Notes: generated by a model from the sequence alone, not told the origin. Positions 26,334 through 35,148 are shown, counted from the first letter of the stretch. The stretch: DNA of 64,000 nucleotides from Corynebacterium sp. CNJ-954 (GCF_001942345.1 NZ_MKKI01000005.1:30052-94051), one strand, 5' to 3'. Made by a program: numbers and translations.

Positions 26334-26770
26334 CGGCGGGCCGCCCATTCCACGGCACTGGGATTGAACATCAGTGCAAGACCGACGATGCCGAGGGCCG
26401 CCGTCGGCACGCCGAGTTCCGGACGCCCGGAAGAGAACATGTAGACCGAGATCAACACGAGGAAGAGCTGGAGCATGGCGACGGGGCCACGGCCCCAGCG
26501 GCGGCCGGTCGACAGGCACCACCCCGCTATGGCGATCACGCCCCCGAAGAACCCGAACCATGCAGCGGTCCCCCACCCGTAACCGATGGACTCCGCTCCC
26601 GCCCCCGCGAACTGTGCCGTGGTGTCCTCTTCCCCCCGGACCGCGCCGATCACGAGATACACCGCGAAGGCGAGACCGGCCACCCCCTCTGCCATCCCGA
26701 TCCAACCAGCCCAACGCACGCTCGGGGGAAGTACAAGTATTTTACCGTCGTCTGCGCTCCTGGGGCTCAT
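26321..26770 (-). CDS. four-helix integral membrane protein, unknown
   Basis: A 149-residue protein with four predicted membrane helices: AGWIGMAEGVAGLAFAVYLV, GTAAWFGFFGGVIAIAGWCL, AMLQLFLVLISVYMF and VPTAALGIVGLALMF. The C-terminus is basic (EWAARRYGR). It has no catalytic motif and I do not recognise a named family. It converges with the Rv3212-like gene, the coding ends overlapping by 13 bases. The upstream region leads into the long whiB1 promoter interval, so the two may be divergently controlled. Confidence 0.75.
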   Translation of the reverse strand: MSPRSADDGKILVLPPSVRWAGWIGMAEGVAGLAFAVYLVIGAVRGEEDTTAQFAGAGAESIGYGWGTAAWFGFFGGVIAIAGWCLSTGRRWGRGPVAMLQLFLVLISVYMFSSGRPELGVPTAALGIVGLALMFNPSAVEWAARRYGR

Positions 26771-27173
26771 ACGGGCAGATTGTACTGGGCGTCAACGCCT
26801 CTACGACAACCGGCACAGACCCTTAATGGACCAAGTTGTCCGTTAACCCACCCTTACCTAATTAGCCAAATCGATCCCCTGTGAGCTTAACCACAAAAAT
26901 GCCCGACCCCCTAGCGGACTCCATCGTGACGTGCCACTATTGCACATGTAACGGAGAGAGGGACACGAGGTTACGGACAGGTTACGAACCGAACCCGGCC
27001 CTACTTCTCTGCCCGACACCATCACTGTGACTCACCTTACCGTGACCCGGTGCGTGTCACCGAATCCCACCGACGACTCGAACCGTCCCCCACGGCGACG
27101 GCATGACCGCCCGCCACCGCCCGGGAGAACGGTCTAGCACACTGCAACAACGCTGTTGAAGGAGAAGATCACC
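26771..27173. other. 403-base regulatory interval upstream of whiB1
   Basis: It contains no convincing gene. It holds a GGAC-N6-GTCC inverted repeat (26828-26841), a Crp/GlxR-like site (26880-26895), an 11-bp tandem direct repeat (26968-26989, AGGTTACGGAC then AGGTTACGAAC), and a GTGAC-N9-GTCAC inverted repeat near 27042-27060. A 44-codon ATG frame from 26899 has no ribosome site and looks like chance. Confidence 0.6.
26880..26895. promoter_or_regulatory. Crp/GlxR-type cAMP receptor binding site
   Basis: TGTGAGCTTAACCACA matches the 16-bp consensus TGTGA-N6-TCACA at nine of ten defined bases and also has the central TA/TTAA character favoured by corynebacterial GlxR. It lies 278 bases before the whiB1 start. 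CRP control of whiB1 is known in M. tuberculosis; control here is inferred. Confidence 0.6.
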
Positions 27174-27437
27174 ATGGACTGGCGCCACGAAGCCATCTGC
27201 CGTTCCGAAGACCCCGAGCTTTTCTTCCCGGTGGGCAACTCCGGCCCCGCACTCGCCCAGATCGCCAAGGCGAAGCTGGTCTGCAACAAGTGCCCGGTCA
27301 CCAACGCATGCCTCGCCTGGGCCATCGAGTCCGGCCAGGACGCCGGCGTCTGGGGAGGCATGAGCGAGGACGAGCGTCGCGCCCTGAAGCGTCGCAACAA
27401 CCGCGGCCGCGCCCGCACCCGCGTCGCCACCGCGTAG
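27174..27437 (+). CDS. whiB1: WhiB1-type iron-sulphur transcription factor (WhcE-like)
   Basis: An 87-residue Wbl protein. Cys9, Cys37, Cys40 and Cys46 have exactly the spacing of mycobacterial WhiB1 (C..C-x2-C-x5-C) and would hold a nitric-oxide-sensitive 4Fe-4S cluster. The beta-turn GVWGGMSEDERRALKRRN and the basic tail RGRARTRV are the sigma- and DNA-contacting elements. The start ATG 27174 is chosen for its GGAGAAG ribosome site; a longer frame from 27156 is not needed. As I recall, the position upstream of sigH matches C. glutamicum whcE. Upstream DNA has a GlxR-like site. It is followed by the bL37 gene in the same direction. Confidence 0.95.
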   Translation: MDWRHEAICRSEDPELFFPVGNSGPALAQIAKAKLVCNKCPVTNACLAWAIESGQDAGVWGGMSEDERRALKRRNNRGRARTRVATA

Positions 27438-27536
27438 CGACCCGGCCTGCGCCCGGGGTGGATTTCCCACCAGATGTGCTCCCCGGTATCCTGAAGCGGT
27501 TATCTGTACTATCCACACCGTCGATGAGGAGCCGTC

Positions 27537-27611
27537 ATGAGCAAGCGTGGCCGCAAGCGCAAGGATCGTCGTAAGAAGAAGGCGAACCACCGTAGCCGTC
27601 CGAACGCCTAG
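27537..27611 (+). CDS. ribosomal protein bL37, 24 residues (AURKAIP1/COX24-like)
   Basis: A tiny frame encodes MSKRGRKRKDRRKK followed by KANHRSRPNA and a TAG stop. It is almost identical in style to the 24-residue bL37 seen in mycobacterial ribosome structures (MAKRGRKKRDRKHSKANHGKRPNA-type). It has a good ribosome site (GATGAGGAG, six bases before ATG) and is followed 20 bases later by a perfect terminator. It is encoded just after whiB1, as in other Mycobacteriales. At 13 basic residues out of 24 it should bind 23S rRNA. Easily missed by gene callers. Confidence 0.88.
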   Translation: MSKRGRKRKDRRKKKANHRSRPNA

Positions 27612-27631
27612 AACGTTCGTACAGCACGACA

Positions 27632-27670
27632 AGGGACCGGCCCGGGACATTACGTCCCGGGCCGGTCCCT
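27632..27670. terminator. strong intrinsic terminator between bL37 and rshA
   Basis: A perfect hairpin with arms AGGGACCGGCCCGGGAC (27632-27648) and GTCCCGGGCCGGTCCCT (27654-27670) around loop ATTAC. Followed by ATTCTT on the forward strand; it can serve both converging transcription units. Confidence 0.9.
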
Positions 27671-27702
27671 ATTCTTCTGGTTACATCGACGCTGGCGTGC
27701 CG

Positions 27703-28032
27703 TCACTCGGAGTAGCGGATCCTCACCGAGGTCGTCACCGTCGACTGCAACGAGGTGATGATCCGCCCGCGCAGTTCCTGCGGGGCCTGTCCACCACAGC
27801 GGGAACGCAGCAGTTCACGGACCTGCTGCTCGATACCGAGAGCTTCCAGACAGGACGGACACTCGTCCACGTGCTGTTCGAGCCGCGCCCGGACCCGACG
27901 GTACTGCTCGCCTTCACAGTCGCCGGTCTTGACGTCGATGTACTCGTAGAGCACCTCGACGAGTTCGTCGCACTCGCTCTTCCCCGACGCACTGCACGGG
28001 TTGTCACTCATGTTCCCAGGGTTGTCAGACAT
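27703..28032 (-). CDS. rshA: anti-sigma factor RshA (zinc-binding, mycothiol system)
   Basis: A 109-residue zinc anti-sigma factor. The ZAS signature HVDECPSC (HxxxCxxC) preceded by C (GDCEGEQYRRVRARLEQH) forms the redox-sensitive zinc site that releases SigH when oxidised. The helical N-terminal half (CDELVEVLYEYID) is the expected sigma-binding part. The start at 28032 has GAGGAG eleven bases upstream; a second Met 21 bases downstream is possible. It lies 15 bases behind sigH on the same strand, the standard sigH-rshA pair of Corynebacterium and Mycobacterium. Confidence 0.93.
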   Translation of the reverse strand: MSDNPGNMSDNPCSASGKSECDELVEVLYEYIDVKTGDCEGEQYRRVRARLEQHVDECPSCLEALGIEQQVRELLRSRCGGQAPQELRGRIITSLQSTVTTSVRIRYSE

Positions 28033-28047
28033 TCCTTGTCACACTCC

Positions 28048-28662
28048 TCAGATCTTGCCTGCCGGCCGCTTCGCCGCTCCGATGCCGTGTTCGACGGCGA
28101 CGTCCTTGAGTTTGGCGCGCAGCTGCCGTCGCCCCCGGTGCAGGCGACTCATCACCGTGCCGATCGGCGTGTCCATGATCTCGGCGATCTCCTTGTACGG
28201 CAGCTGCTCGACGTCCGCGTAGTAGACGACCATGCGGTAGTCGTCCGACAGGTCCATCAGCGCATCCTGGATGCGCTTGTCGGGGATCCGACGGAGTGCC
28301 TCGATCTCCGCTGACTGCAGGCCGGTCGAGTCGTGCGACGCCGAATCCGCCAACTGCCAGTCGGTGACCTCCTCATCCGATGTCTCCCGTGGACGCCGCT
28401 GCGCCTTGCGGTACTGGTTGATGTAGGTGTTGGTGAGGATGCGGTACATCCACGCCTTCAGGTTGGTACCGGGTTTGTAGGAGCCGAACGCCTGAAACGC
28501 CTTCATGTAGGCGTCCTGGACCAGGTCCTGGGCATCCGCGGGATTGCGTGTCATCCGCAACGCCGCACCGTAGAGCTGGTCCAGCAGCGGCAGCGCATCC
28601 TCCTCGAAGCGTGCGAGCAGTTGCTCGTCGCTGTCACCGGTGCGCTTCACTGGGTTGTTCAT
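28048..28662 (-). CDS. sigH: ECF sigma factor SigH (oxidative/heat stress)
   Basis: A 204-residue ECF sigma factor. Region 2 includes [24 protein letters not shown] and [20 protein letters not shown]; region 4 includes [24 protein letters not shown] and [15 protein letters not shown] longer frame from 28725 exists, but ATG 28662 is preferred: it has an AAGGAG site six bases upstream, gives the length known for C. glutamicum SigH (about 206), and a SigH-type promoter sits inside the extra 63 bases. It directs thiol-oxidative stress genes, is held inactive by RshA encoded next, and probably activates itself. Confidence 0.93.
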   Translation of the reverse strand: MNNPVKRTGDSDEQLLARFEEDALPLLDQLYGAALRMTRNPADAQDLVQDAYMKAFQAFGSYKPGTNLKAWMYRILTNTYINQYRKAQRRPRETSDEEVTDWQLADSASHDSTGLQSAEIEALRRIPDKRIQDALMDLSDDYRMVVYYADVEQLPYKEIAEIMDTPIGTVMSRLHRGRRQLRAKLKDVAVEHGIGAAKRPAGKI

Positions 28663-28692
28663 GGGCTCCTTCCCGTTCACCCTGTCGGACTC

Positions 28693-28719
28693 AACGCCAT
28701 CAGCGTCGGTCTTGTTCCC
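28693..28719 (-). promoter_or_regulatory. SigH-type autoregulatory promoter of sigH
   Basis: On the reverse strand GGGAAC (28719-28714), a 17-base spacer and CGTT (28696-28693) match the SigH promoter consensus GGGAAY-N16/17-CGTT. A transcript would begin near 28686, about 24 bases before ATG 28662 and its AAGGAG site. This supports both autoregulation and the shorter sigH start. Confidence 0.65.
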
Positions 28720-28737
28720 GTCCATCCTAGTACCCTG

Positions 28738-29424
28738 CTACCTTCCCGCGTTGCCGAGCAGTTCTGCGCAGTTCACGGCGACATTTCCGACCCGGCGGTC
28801 AGCCTCGTGGACCAGCAGCGTCCCGAGGACGTCTTCCGCCGGTGACGACGCCGCCAGGGCCCGACGGTCGTCGTCTGAACCGTCGAGCCATGCGTTCGTC
28901 TCCTGCGTGCCGGCAGAACCGACACCGAGCACCCGCGGCATCCTGTCATGCAGCCAGTCGACCGGCGCCACCGACGCCGTCGTCACCATGGTGGCCTCCA
29001 GGCGCCCCCGGTCCGCACCGTGTCCGGGACGACACAGCCCGGCGATCACCATGGGCCCGTGTCCCGCGTCTCCCCGGGAACTGACGTAGTACGGCTGCCG
29101 GTCCTTCCACTCGTACCAACCGTCCATGACGAACAGACACGGAGCTGAGCCACGGAAACTGGTCTTGTCGAACACGGTTTCCCCTCGGGCGTTGAACAGT
29201 ACCGTCCCGGTACGCCACGGTGCCGGATAGCCCCAGGAGGCCGGCCCCAGGGTCACTGAACCGGCGAAACGTCTCAGGACCGCGACAGTGTGGGTGGGCG
29301 CGATATTCCAGCTCGGCGCGGGCGAGCCACCGCCACCGACCGCCCCGACCTGCTCACCGACGAGCCGGGACGCCGTCGCGAGGATCGTCTCGGTGGTACT
29401 GAACATCACGTAGCGTCCGCACAT
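28738..29424 (-). CDS. SRAP-domain protein (YedK/HMCES-like abasic-site sensor)
   Basis: A 228-residue SRAP protein. The initiator Met is followed by the catalytic Cys2 (MCGRYVM), which forms a thiazolidine link to abasic sites in single-stranded DNA. Other conserved elements are [28 protein letters not shown], the active-site Glu region MDGWYEWKD, and HDRMPRVL near the C-terminus. It protects cells from strand breaks at abasic sites by family knowledge. It lies between sigH (same strand) and aroA (divergent), as in M. tuberculosis (Rv3226c). Confidence 0.92.
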   Translation of the reverse strand: MCGRYVMFSTTETILATASRLVGEQVGAVGGGGSPAPSWNIAPTHTVAVLRRFAGSVTLGPASWGYPAPWRTGTVLFNARGETVFDKTSFRGSAPCLFVMDGWYEWKDRQPYYVSSRGDAGHGPMVIAGLCRPGHGADRGRLEATMVTTASVAPVDWLHDRMPRVLGVGSAGTQETNAWLDGSDDDRRALAASSPAEDVLGTLLVHEADRRVGNVAVNCAELLGNAGR

Positions 29425-29483
29425 GGCACCGAAACTACCTCCGTTCGACCACCGCCGGGCCGTCGCGTGGGATAATGGCGCCC

Positions 29484-30767
29484 ATGACCGCCGAACTGTG
29501 GCCTGCTCCCGTGGCCTCCTCCCCCGTGTCCGCGACCGTGTCTGTCCCCGGGTCGAAGTCGATCACCAACCGCGCCCTGGTGCTCGCCGCCCTGGCGGAC
29601 GGTCCGAGTGTCATTGACGGTGCCCTGCGTAGCCGCGACACCGACCTCATGGCGGATGCTCTGCGTGCCATGGGAGCCTCCATCACCGTCGACGGCGACA
29701 CCTTCACCGTCGTCTCGGGTGACCTGCACGGGGCTGAACTCGAATGTGGTCTCGCGGGTACCGTGCTGCGTTTCCTGCCACCGGTGGCGGCGCTGGCGGA
29801 CGGGGAGGTCGTCTTCACCGCCGACGACGCCGCGCAGAAGCGCCCCATGGGTGGCACGCTGGACTCCCTCGACGCCCTGGGTGCCCACGTCACCGGGTCC
29901 GGTGACCCGGACCGCCCCCTCCCGTTCCGGGTCACGGGTGCCGGAGGGTTACGCGGTGGCGAGGTCCACATCGACGCCTCCGCGTCCTCACAGTTCGTCT
30001 CCGGGCTGCTGCTCGCCGGCGCCCGATTCGATGAGGGCGTGACCGTCGTCCACACCGGGACGGCGATCCCCAGCCTGCCGCATGTCGAGATGTCCGTGGA
30101 GATGCTGCGGGCCGCCGGCGTGCACGTCGACGTCGGTTTCAACCGGTGGACGGTGCACCCGGGGCCCGTCAAGGGCCACCACTGGGCCGTCGAACCGGAC
30201 CTGTCGAATGCGACACCGTTCCTCGCCGCAGCCGCCGTCACCGGGGGGACTGTCCGGATCCCCGACTGGCCTGTCACGACCTCCCAGCCCGGCGACCAGT
30301 TCCGGGTGATCCTGCAGGACATGGGAGTGACCGTCGAACACTACACTCATAACGGGGTCCTCGAGGTCAACGGGAACCCCGGGGGGAACCTGCGTGGTAT
30401 CAGCTGGGACCTGCACGACGTCGGCGAGCTCACCCCCACCGTCGCCGCCCTGTGCGCCCTCGCCGACGGTCGCAGCCACCTCTCCGGTATCGCCCACCTC
30501 CGTGGCCACGAAACCGACCGGCTCGCCGCGCTGCAGCGCGAACTGTCCTCGCTCGGCTGCGACGTCACCCAGACCGAGGACGGACTGATCATCGACCCGC
30601 AACCGCTGAGGGGCGGGGTCTGGCACACCTACGCCGACCACCGGATGGCCACCGCGGGAGCCGTCCTCGGCCTGGTGACACCGGATGTCCTGGTGGAGGA
30701 CATAGCCACCACGTCCAAGACAATGCCGGACTTCGACCTGCGGTGGACGCAGATGGTCGAGGGCTGA
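29484..30767 (+). CDS. aroA: 3-phosphoshikimate 1-carboxyvinyltransferase (EPSP synthase)
   Basis: A 427-residue enzyme joining shikimate-3-phosphate and phosphoenolpyruvate, the sixth step of chorismate synthesis. Signatures: substrate loop [39 protein letters not shown] (the PEP-binding LxxxGT region), [15 protein letters not shown], and near the C-terminus [13 protein letters not shown] and [16 protein letters not shown]. Full length. ATG 29484 is taken; an in-frame codon at 29475 adds three residues. rsgA follows nine bases later in the same direction, giving the aroA-rsgA pair seen in mycobacteria. Confidence 0.96.
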   Translation: MTAELWPAPVASSPVSATVSVPGSKSITNRALVLAALADGPSVIDGALRSRDTDLMADALRAMGASITVDGDTFTVVSGDLHGAELECGLAGTVLRFLPPVAALADGEVVFTADDAAQKRPMGGTLDSLDALGAHVTGSGDPDRPLPFRVTGAGGLRGGEVHIDASASSQFVSGLLLAGARFDEGVTVVHTGTAIPSLPHVEMSVEMLRAAGVHVDVGFNRWTVHPGPVKGHHWAVEPDLSNATPFLAAAAVTGGTVRIPDWPVTTSQPGDQFRVILQDMGVTVEHYTHNGVLEVNGNPGGNLRGISWDLHDVGELTPTVAALCALADGRSHLSGIAHLRGHETDRLAALQRELSSLGCDVTQTEDGLIIDPQPLRGGVWHTYADHRMATAGAVLGLVTPDVLVEDIATTSKTMPDFDLRWTQMVEG

Positions 30768-30775
30768 GCGTACTG

Positions 30776-31798
30776 ATGGCACGATCCAGCGGCAGGCGGC
30801 AGTACGACGAGTCCGATATCCGGGTCCGTCCGGGCAAAGGGACCCGTCCGAGGACAAAGGACCGACCGGACCACAAGGAAGCCCGGACCGGCATGGTCGT
30901 CACGAAGGACCGTGGACGCTGGGGCGTGGTCATCGACGGGAGCGCCGCGGACGCGCCTCCGGCGATCTGCATGCGCGCCAGGGAACTGGGGCGGACCCCC
31001 GTCGTCGTCGGTGACCGGGTCGCCGTCGTCGGCGACGTGTCGGGCCGTGACGGGACGTTGGCCCGCATCGTCCGTCTGGAGGAACGGTCCACGGTCCTGC
31101 GCCGCACGGCGGACGACACCGATCCCTACGAACGCATCGTCGTGGCCAACGCCGACCAGCTGCTGATCGTCACCGCAGTGGCAGATCCGCCGCCGCGGTC
31201 CGGTTTCGTGGAGCGCGCACTCATCGCAGCCTTCGTCGGAGGTTTACGGCCTGTCCTCTGTCTGACCAAGTCCGATCTCGCTGACCCCGCCACCTTCGCC
31301 GCGGAGTTCGAGGCGCTGGATGTCGAAGTCATCCTCGGCGGCGTCGAAGATGTGCTCGCCCCGGTGACCGACGTGGTCACCGGGCATCTGACCGCACTGA
31401 TCGGCCACTCCGGTGTCGGGAAGTCCACCCTGGTGAACAGACTCGTGCCGGGCGCGGACCGTGAGACCGGTGTGGTGTCCGGCGTCGGCAAGGGCCGTCA
31501 CACCTCGACCCAGTCGGTGGCACTGCGTCTCCCCGGAGGCACCGACACCGGTTGGATCGTGGACACCCCCGGTATCCGCAGCTTCGGGTTGGCCCACGTG
31601 GATCCGGATACGGTGATCGGCGTGTTCGAGGACCTGGGGGACGTCATCGAGGACTGCCCACGGGGATGTACCCACGCCGGGCCACCGGCCGACCCCGAAT
31701 GCGCACTGGACACGTTGACCGGTGCGAGCGCCCGCCGCGTCACTGCCGTCCGGTCCCTGCTCAGCGCGCTGCGCAGTAACAACGACTGGGAGATGTGA
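30776..31798 (+). CDS. rsgA: ribosome small-subunit biogenesis GTPase RsgA
   Basis: A 340-residue circularly permuted GTPase. An N-terminal OB fold (RWGVVIDGS) is followed by G4 (CLTKSDLAD), then G1/P-loop (GHSGVGKSTLVNRL) and G3 (VDTPGIRSFGL), the reversed order typical of YjeQ/RsgA. The C-terminal zinc site is CPRGCTH with a later PEC. It matures the 30S subunit. The long frame starting at 30452 is mostly aroA shadow; ATG 30776, nine bases after the aroA stop, starts the OB-fold protein after a basic tail typical of the family. Confidence 0.94.
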   Translation: MARSSGRRQYDESDIRVRPGKGTRPRTKDRPDHKEARTGMVVTKDRGRWGVVIDGSAADAPPAICMRARELGRTPVVVGDRVAVVGDVSGRDGTLARIVRLEERSTVLRRTADDTDPYERIVVANADQLLIVTAVADPPPRSGFVERALIAAFVGGLRPVLCLTKSDLADPATFAAEFEALDVEVILGGVEDVLAPVTDVVTGHLTALIGHSGVGKSTLVNRLVPGADRETGVVSGVGKGRHTSTQSVALRLPGGTDTGWIVDTPGIRSFGLAHVDPDTVIGVFEDLGDVIEDCPRGCTHAGPPADPECALDTLTGASARRVTAVRSLLSALRSNNDWEM

Positions 31799-32188
31799 CT
31801 ACCCCAAGCCGTCGGACGACTGCCGGGACCGGATCACCGCCCCCGTCAGTGCACTGGTGTCCACGATCATCTGACCGCCGTAGACGCGCAGCGGCAGGTC
31901 GTCGGTGTCGACACCCTCAAGCTCGATCGCGCCGACGTCACCGGCGATGAGCATGACTGGATTCCTGCGCTTCCGGGTTTCCAGTCGCTTGACCTGCGCG
32001 GGCAGGGCACGGTCACCGACCAGCAGAGTGGCCGGGGCATTCACGGCGACGGCACCGGACTCCACCGTCCCGGTGAACACCCTCCCCCTGCCGGTGATCG
32101 TGAACACGTCACCGACCCTGAACACGAACGGAGCCGCCACATCGACGGTCTCACCCACAGGTGCGCGCTTCCTCCCGAACAATGCCAT
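31799..32188 (-). CDS. stand-alone translation-factor domain-2-like protein
   Basis: A 129-residue protein. FVFRVGDVFTITGRGRVFTGTVESGAV strongly recalls domain 2 of EF-Tu (FSIPGRGTVVTGRVERG), and the following strands (LPAQVKRLETRKR, then AGDVGAIELEGVDTDDL) continue the beta-barrel pattern with the GD.G..L.G.....L signature. No GTPase domain is attached. It may bind tRNA or rRNA or be an independent regulatory barrel; the function is unknown. Its stop abuts the rsgA stop (convergent). The start ATG lies about 106 bases from the divergent furA start. Confidence 0.65.
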   Translation of the reverse strand: MALFGRKRAPVGETVDVAAPFVFRVGDVFTITGRGRVFTGTVESGAVAVNAPATLLVGDRALPAQVKRLETRKRRNPVMLIAGDVGAIELEGVDTDDLPLRVYGGQMIVDTSALTGAVIRSRQSSDGLG

Positions 32189-32294
32189 GATTCGAGCTTA
32201 GAGGATGCGCCCCGGACCAGGACCGGAACCATTACCGATCTATTTTTATTTATTCAAAGTTGTGAGCATTAAAATCTGGATGTAGCGTGTAGGC

Positions 32295-32786
32295 ATGCGC
32301 ACAGATCCGACAGCATCCTGGGCAGAGCAGGTGAGACAACTCGGCCTCCGCGCCACACCGGGCCGCGTGGCCTCCCTGCGGTACCTGCATGACCATCCGC
32401 ACAGCACCGCAGCACAAGTGCACTCCGGTATCAGTGCGGAGCTCCCCACGGTCTCCATGCAGTCCGTCCACAATGTCGTGAACGATCTGAGCGCACGCGG
32501 CCTCCTCCGCCGCATCGACCTCCCCGGCGCCGGCGCAGCCCGCTTCGAGACGAACCGGGAGGACAACCACCACCACATCCAGTGTGTGGTGTGCGGACGG
32601 CTCGAGGACGTCGAATGCGTCGTCGGCCACGCACCCTGCCTTACCCCGGCTGACGGTCACGGTATGCACACCGTGCTCTCGGCCGAGGTCATGTTCCGCG
32701 CCATCTGCAACGACTGCGCGGCCACCGAGAACACCCACTCCACGACTCACACCCAGACCCACACTCAGGAGAAGATCCATGACTGA
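32295..32786 (+). CDS. furA: Fur-family redox/metal regulator FurA
   Basis: A 163-residue Fur protein. The DNA-binding part contains LGLRATPGRVASLRYLHDHPHSTA and the recognition helix region TVSMQSVHNVVNDLSARGLL. The dimer part has HHHIQCVVCGRLEDVEC (CxxC zinc pair) and a second CNDC pair. The C-terminal 20 residues are His/Thr-rich (THSTTHTQTHTQ) and unusual, possibly an extra metal site. It overlaps katG by eight bases, the furA-katG operon of actinobacteria, where FurA represses both until oxidised. A -10-like TAAAAT lies at 32270-32275 in an unusually AT-rich leader. Confidence 0.92.
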   Translation: MRTDPTASWAEQVRQLGLRATPGRVASLRYLHDHPHSTAAQVHSGISAELPTVSMQSVHNVVNDLSARGLLRRIDLPGAGAARFETNREDNHHHIQCVVCGRLEDVECVVGHAPCLTPADGHGMHTVLSAEVMFRAICNDCAATENTHSTTHTQTHTQEKIHD

Positions 32787-35060
32787 CCCGATGTCCGGCT
32801 GCCCCGTCGCCCACGGCGGCGGCCACACCCCGCAAGGTGGCCACGCGCCGCAGGAGTCCCAGGCCGAGCGCGGCGAAGCCAGGGTTCCCGGCTCCCTCTC
32901 CCCACTGAAGGTAACGCGAACCAGCGGTGGTGGCCGAAGCGTCTGAACGTCCGGCTGCTGGCACACAACCCCCAGGAGGTCCGCCCCACCCCGGCCGACT
33001 TCAACTACGCCGAAGCATTCAGCCAGCTGGACCTTCCCCAGGTCAAGAAGGACATCGAGGACGTCCTCACCACCTCGCAGTCATGGTGGCCGGCAGACTT
33101 CGGCCACTACGGCCCCCTGATCATCCGCATGGCCTGGCACTCGGCCGGCACCTACCGTTCGCACGACGGGCGTGGTGGTGGCGGTGCCGGCCAGCAGCGT
33201 TTCGCCCCGCTGAACAGCTGGCCGGACAATGTGGGGCTGGACAAGGCACGTCGGGTCCTGTGGCCCGTGAAGAAGAAGTACGGACAGAACCTCTCGTGGG
33301 GTGACCTGATGATCCTGGCAGGTAACGTCGCCCTCGAGTCCATGGGATTCGAGACCTTCGGATACAGCGGTGGCCGCGAGGACGTCTGGGAGCCCGAGGA
33401 CGTCTACTGGGGCTCCGAGACCGACTGGCTCGGAACGGACGCCCGCTACAGTGGCACCAACGACACCTCCCGTGACCTGCAGAAGCCGTTCGGCGCCACG
33501 ACCATGGGCCTGATCTACGTCAACCCGGAGGGGCCGGAAGGCAACCCCGACCCGGCCGCCGCCGCCCACGACATCCGCGAGACCTTCGGCCGGATGGGCA
33601 TGAACGACGAGGAAACCGTCGCACTCATCGCCGGCGGCCACACCTTCGGCAAGACCCACGGCGCGGCACCCGACAACGAGGAGAACGTCGGCCCCGACCC
33701 CGAGGAGGCGTCGCTGGATCGCCAGGGACTGGGATGGCAGAACCACCACGGCGAGGGTAAGGGCGACGACCAGATCACCTCCGGTCTCGAGGTCACCTGG
33801 ACCTACCACCCCACCCGGTGGGACAACGAGTTCTTCCACATCCTGTTCGCCTACGAGTGGGAGCTCACCACGGGCGAAGGCGGGCACTTCCACTGGCGTC
33901 CGAAGGACGGTGGCGGAGCAGACATGGTCCCCATGGCGCATTCCGCGGGACGTCGTGAACCGCGCATGCTGACCACCGACATCTCCCTGCGCGTCGACCC
34001 GAGCTACGAGAAGATCTCCCGCCGCTTCAAGGACGACCAGAACGCCCTCAACGACGCCTTCGCCCGCGCATGGTTCAAGCTGACCCACCGCGACATGGGA
34101 CCGAAGTCACGGTACCTGGGCCCGGAGGTCCCCGCCGAGGACCTCATCTGGCAGGATCCGCTGCCCGACGCCGAAGGCGACCCTGTCACGCCCCAGGACG
34201 TCGAGGCGCTCAAGAAGACGGTCCTCGACTCCGGTCTCAGCGTCAGCCAGCTGGTGAAGACCGCCTGGGCCTCTGCATCAAGCTTCCGTGGGACGGACTT
34301 CCGTGGTGGAGCGAACGGCGCCCGGATCCGTCTCGAGCCGCAGCGCAGCTGGGAGGCCAACGAACCTGCCCGTCTCGCCGAGGTGCTGACGGCGCTGGAG
34401 GCGATCCGCACCGAGTTCAACGAGAACAACGCCCCTCGGCACCTGTCCCTCGCCGACCTGATCATCCTGGCGGGTAACGCCGCCATCGAGAAGGCCGCGG
34501 CCGACGCCGGCACCGACGTGTCCGTCCCCTTCACCCCGGGGCGTGTGGACGCCACGCAGGAGCAGACCGACGTCGACGGATTCTCCTACCTGGAGCCGCA
34601 GGCCGACGGATTCCGCAACTACCAGAACGCCGACCTCGACATCCCCGCCGAACACCTGCTCATCGACAAGGCCGACCTGCTGGGACTCACTGCCCCGCAG
34701 ATGACCGTGCTCGTCGGCGGCCTGCGCGTCCTGGGAACCACCTACGGTTCGACCGGCCACGGTATCCTCACGGACCGTCCCGGTGTGCTCAGCACCGACT
34801 TCTTCGTCAACCTCCTGGAACTCGGCAACGACTGGGTCGCCACCGACGACAATGCCACCGTGTTTCGCTGCACAGACGGCGAGACCGGTGAAGAGAAATG
34901 GACCGGCACGCGGGCCGACCTGGTCTTCGCGTCGAACTCCGAGCTGCGCGCCCAGGCGGAGGTCTACGCCAGCGATGACGCGGCAGAGAAGTTCATCGCC
35001 GACTTCGTCGCCGCCTGGACCAAGGTCACCGAAGCCGACCGCTTCGACCTGCACGGCTGA
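32779..35060 (+). CDS. katG: catalase-peroxidase KatG, broken by a one-base frameshift
   Basis: A bifunctional haem catalase-peroxidase of about 760 residues. The distal haem site is [12 protein letters not shown], with Arg, Trp and His. The proximal His is in [14 protein letters not shown]. The Tyr of the Met-Tyr-Trp crosslink is in [11 protein letters not shown]. The C-terminal duplicated domain is present. The frame starting at ATG 32779 ([16 protein letters not shown]) breaks at 32905-32908: CCACTGAAGG needs one more G (CTGGAAGG) to read [19 protein letters not shown]. Everything afterwards is intact to TGA 35060. Start overlaps furA, so translation is coupled. Probably functional in the organism. 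Confidence 0.93.
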
Positions 35061-35085
35061 CGCGACCGCGTCTCCAGACGTGCAG

Positions 35086-35123
35086 AAGGCCCGCACCACC
35101 GGTTTTCCGGTGGTGCGGGCCTT
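35086..35123. terminator. intrinsic terminator after katG
   Basis: A perfect 17-bp stem, AAGGCCCGCACCACCGG (35086-35102) with CCGGTGGTGCGGGCCTT (35107-35123), around TTTT. It lies between the converging katG and DUF6912 genes and can serve both. Confidence 0.88.
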
Positions 35124-35148
35124 GCCTGCGGGCCCTGTCTTAGCTCAC

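Noticed and set aside
26899..27033. A 44-codon Cys-containing ATG frame upstream of whiB1
   Set aside because: No ribosome site, lies in the promoter interval, and the cysteine spacing matches no family.
30452..30775. An N-terminal extension of RsgA
   Set aside because: It is an Arg/Pro-rich shadow of aroA; ATG 30776, nine bases after the aroA stop, gives the expected family start.
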